Source of the DNA: Oscillatoriales cyanobacterium RM2_1_1
GTDB lineage: Bacteria; Cyanobacteriota; Cyanobacteriia; Cyanobacteriales; Microcoleaceae
Assembly: GCA_012033335.1 (NCBI GenBank)
Contig: JAAURB010000051.1
Span: forward strand, 1 to 36,901
DNA length: 36,901 nt
Direction: 5' to 3'
In this document: positions 36,843 to 36,901 of the stretch, piece after piece
How positions within the stretch are numbered: position 1 is the stretch's first letter
Layout of the letters: every line of letters begins with the position of its first letter
The notes under the pieces: generated by a model
Told to the model about the DNA's origin: nothing
Database searches by the model: none
What the model saw: only the letters and a program-made list of their open reading frames with translations
Program-made: the position numbers and the translations under genes

Positions 36843-36901
36843 TAAGTAGATGGTTGTAATTAATTATCAAATAGAAGGGGGTCTGGGGCTTTGCCCCAGG
36901 A
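36843..36901 (+). repeat. Dispersed MITE-like repeat, copy E (cut by window edge)
   Basis: TAAGTAGATGGTTGTAATT opens the element at 36843, followed by the AT-rich stretch and GGGGGTCTGGGGC as in copy B. The right half lies outside the window. Confidence 0.88.

Noticed and set aside
1..36901. CRISPR arrays, rRNA, transposase genes
   Set aside because: No direct-repeat/spacer pattern, rRNA sequence or transposase motif was found; the 41-bp-phased sites have repeats too short for CRISPR.

Overview
This window comes from a cyanobacterium. It encodes the photosystem I subunit PsaK and the variable chain of ferredoxin-thioredoxin reductase. It also has a glutamine riboswitch, an NtcA-type operator and many HIP1 octamers (GCGATCGC), and it uses IspH of the non-mevalonate pathway. 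The secreted haemagglutinin-CHAT protein, the CHASE2 protein and the GGDEF-EAL protein fit a filamentous, Leptolyngbya-like lineage, but I cannot name the species.

Layout. 1-5.8 kb: dapB (-), a split CHASE2-GGDEF-EAL cyclic-di-GMP gene (+) and an HlyD-type adaptor without its transporter (+). 5.8-8.3 kb: an AT-richer cassette that looks acquired. It holds a regularly spaced operator or iteron array, a gene fusing a PD-(D/E)XK nuclease-like domain to a ParA ATPase, an overlapping ParB-like/SAP gene, and a dispersed repeat. 8.5-14.7 kb: cobO and two alpha/beta-hydrolase genes (-), then a His-tailed ferrochelatase-like gene, rseP, nth and rpsN (+). 14.8-21.5 kb: two small cyanobacterial genes (-), aat and a SRAP gene (+), a threonine dehydratase-like gene (-), a repeat-filled gap, and an aldo/keto reductase and tldD (+). 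21.6-29.9 kb: psaK, an exported protein, and a very large exported haemagglutinin-CHAT protein, all (-). 30.1-33.9 kb: ftrV, two small genes, ispH, an exported protein, and a nitrogen-control block (glutamine riboswitch with a DUF4278 gene, then an NtcA box with a pirA-like gene). 34.0-36.6 kb: acnB (-).

Two features cut across the window. First, at least eight frame breaks hit otherwise intact genes (CHASE2-GGDEF-EAL, cobO, the 14.8 kb gene, the 30.4 kb gene, haemagglutinin-CHAT twice, acnB twice). Each is restored by adding back one base (one acnB site could equally be four), mostly in short G/C or A/T runs. This looks like sequencing or assembly undercalling rather than gene decay, so I annotate these loci as single genes with a break. 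Second, a palindromic repeat of about 120 bp, like a MITE, occurs at least five times, plus one relic. Both window ends lie inside copies, which suggests a contig broken at repeats.

The best candidates for new biology are the nuclease-ParA/ParB-like cassette with its 41-bp-periodic GAAAnTTTC sites, and the compact nitrogen-control block at 33.0-33.9 kb.
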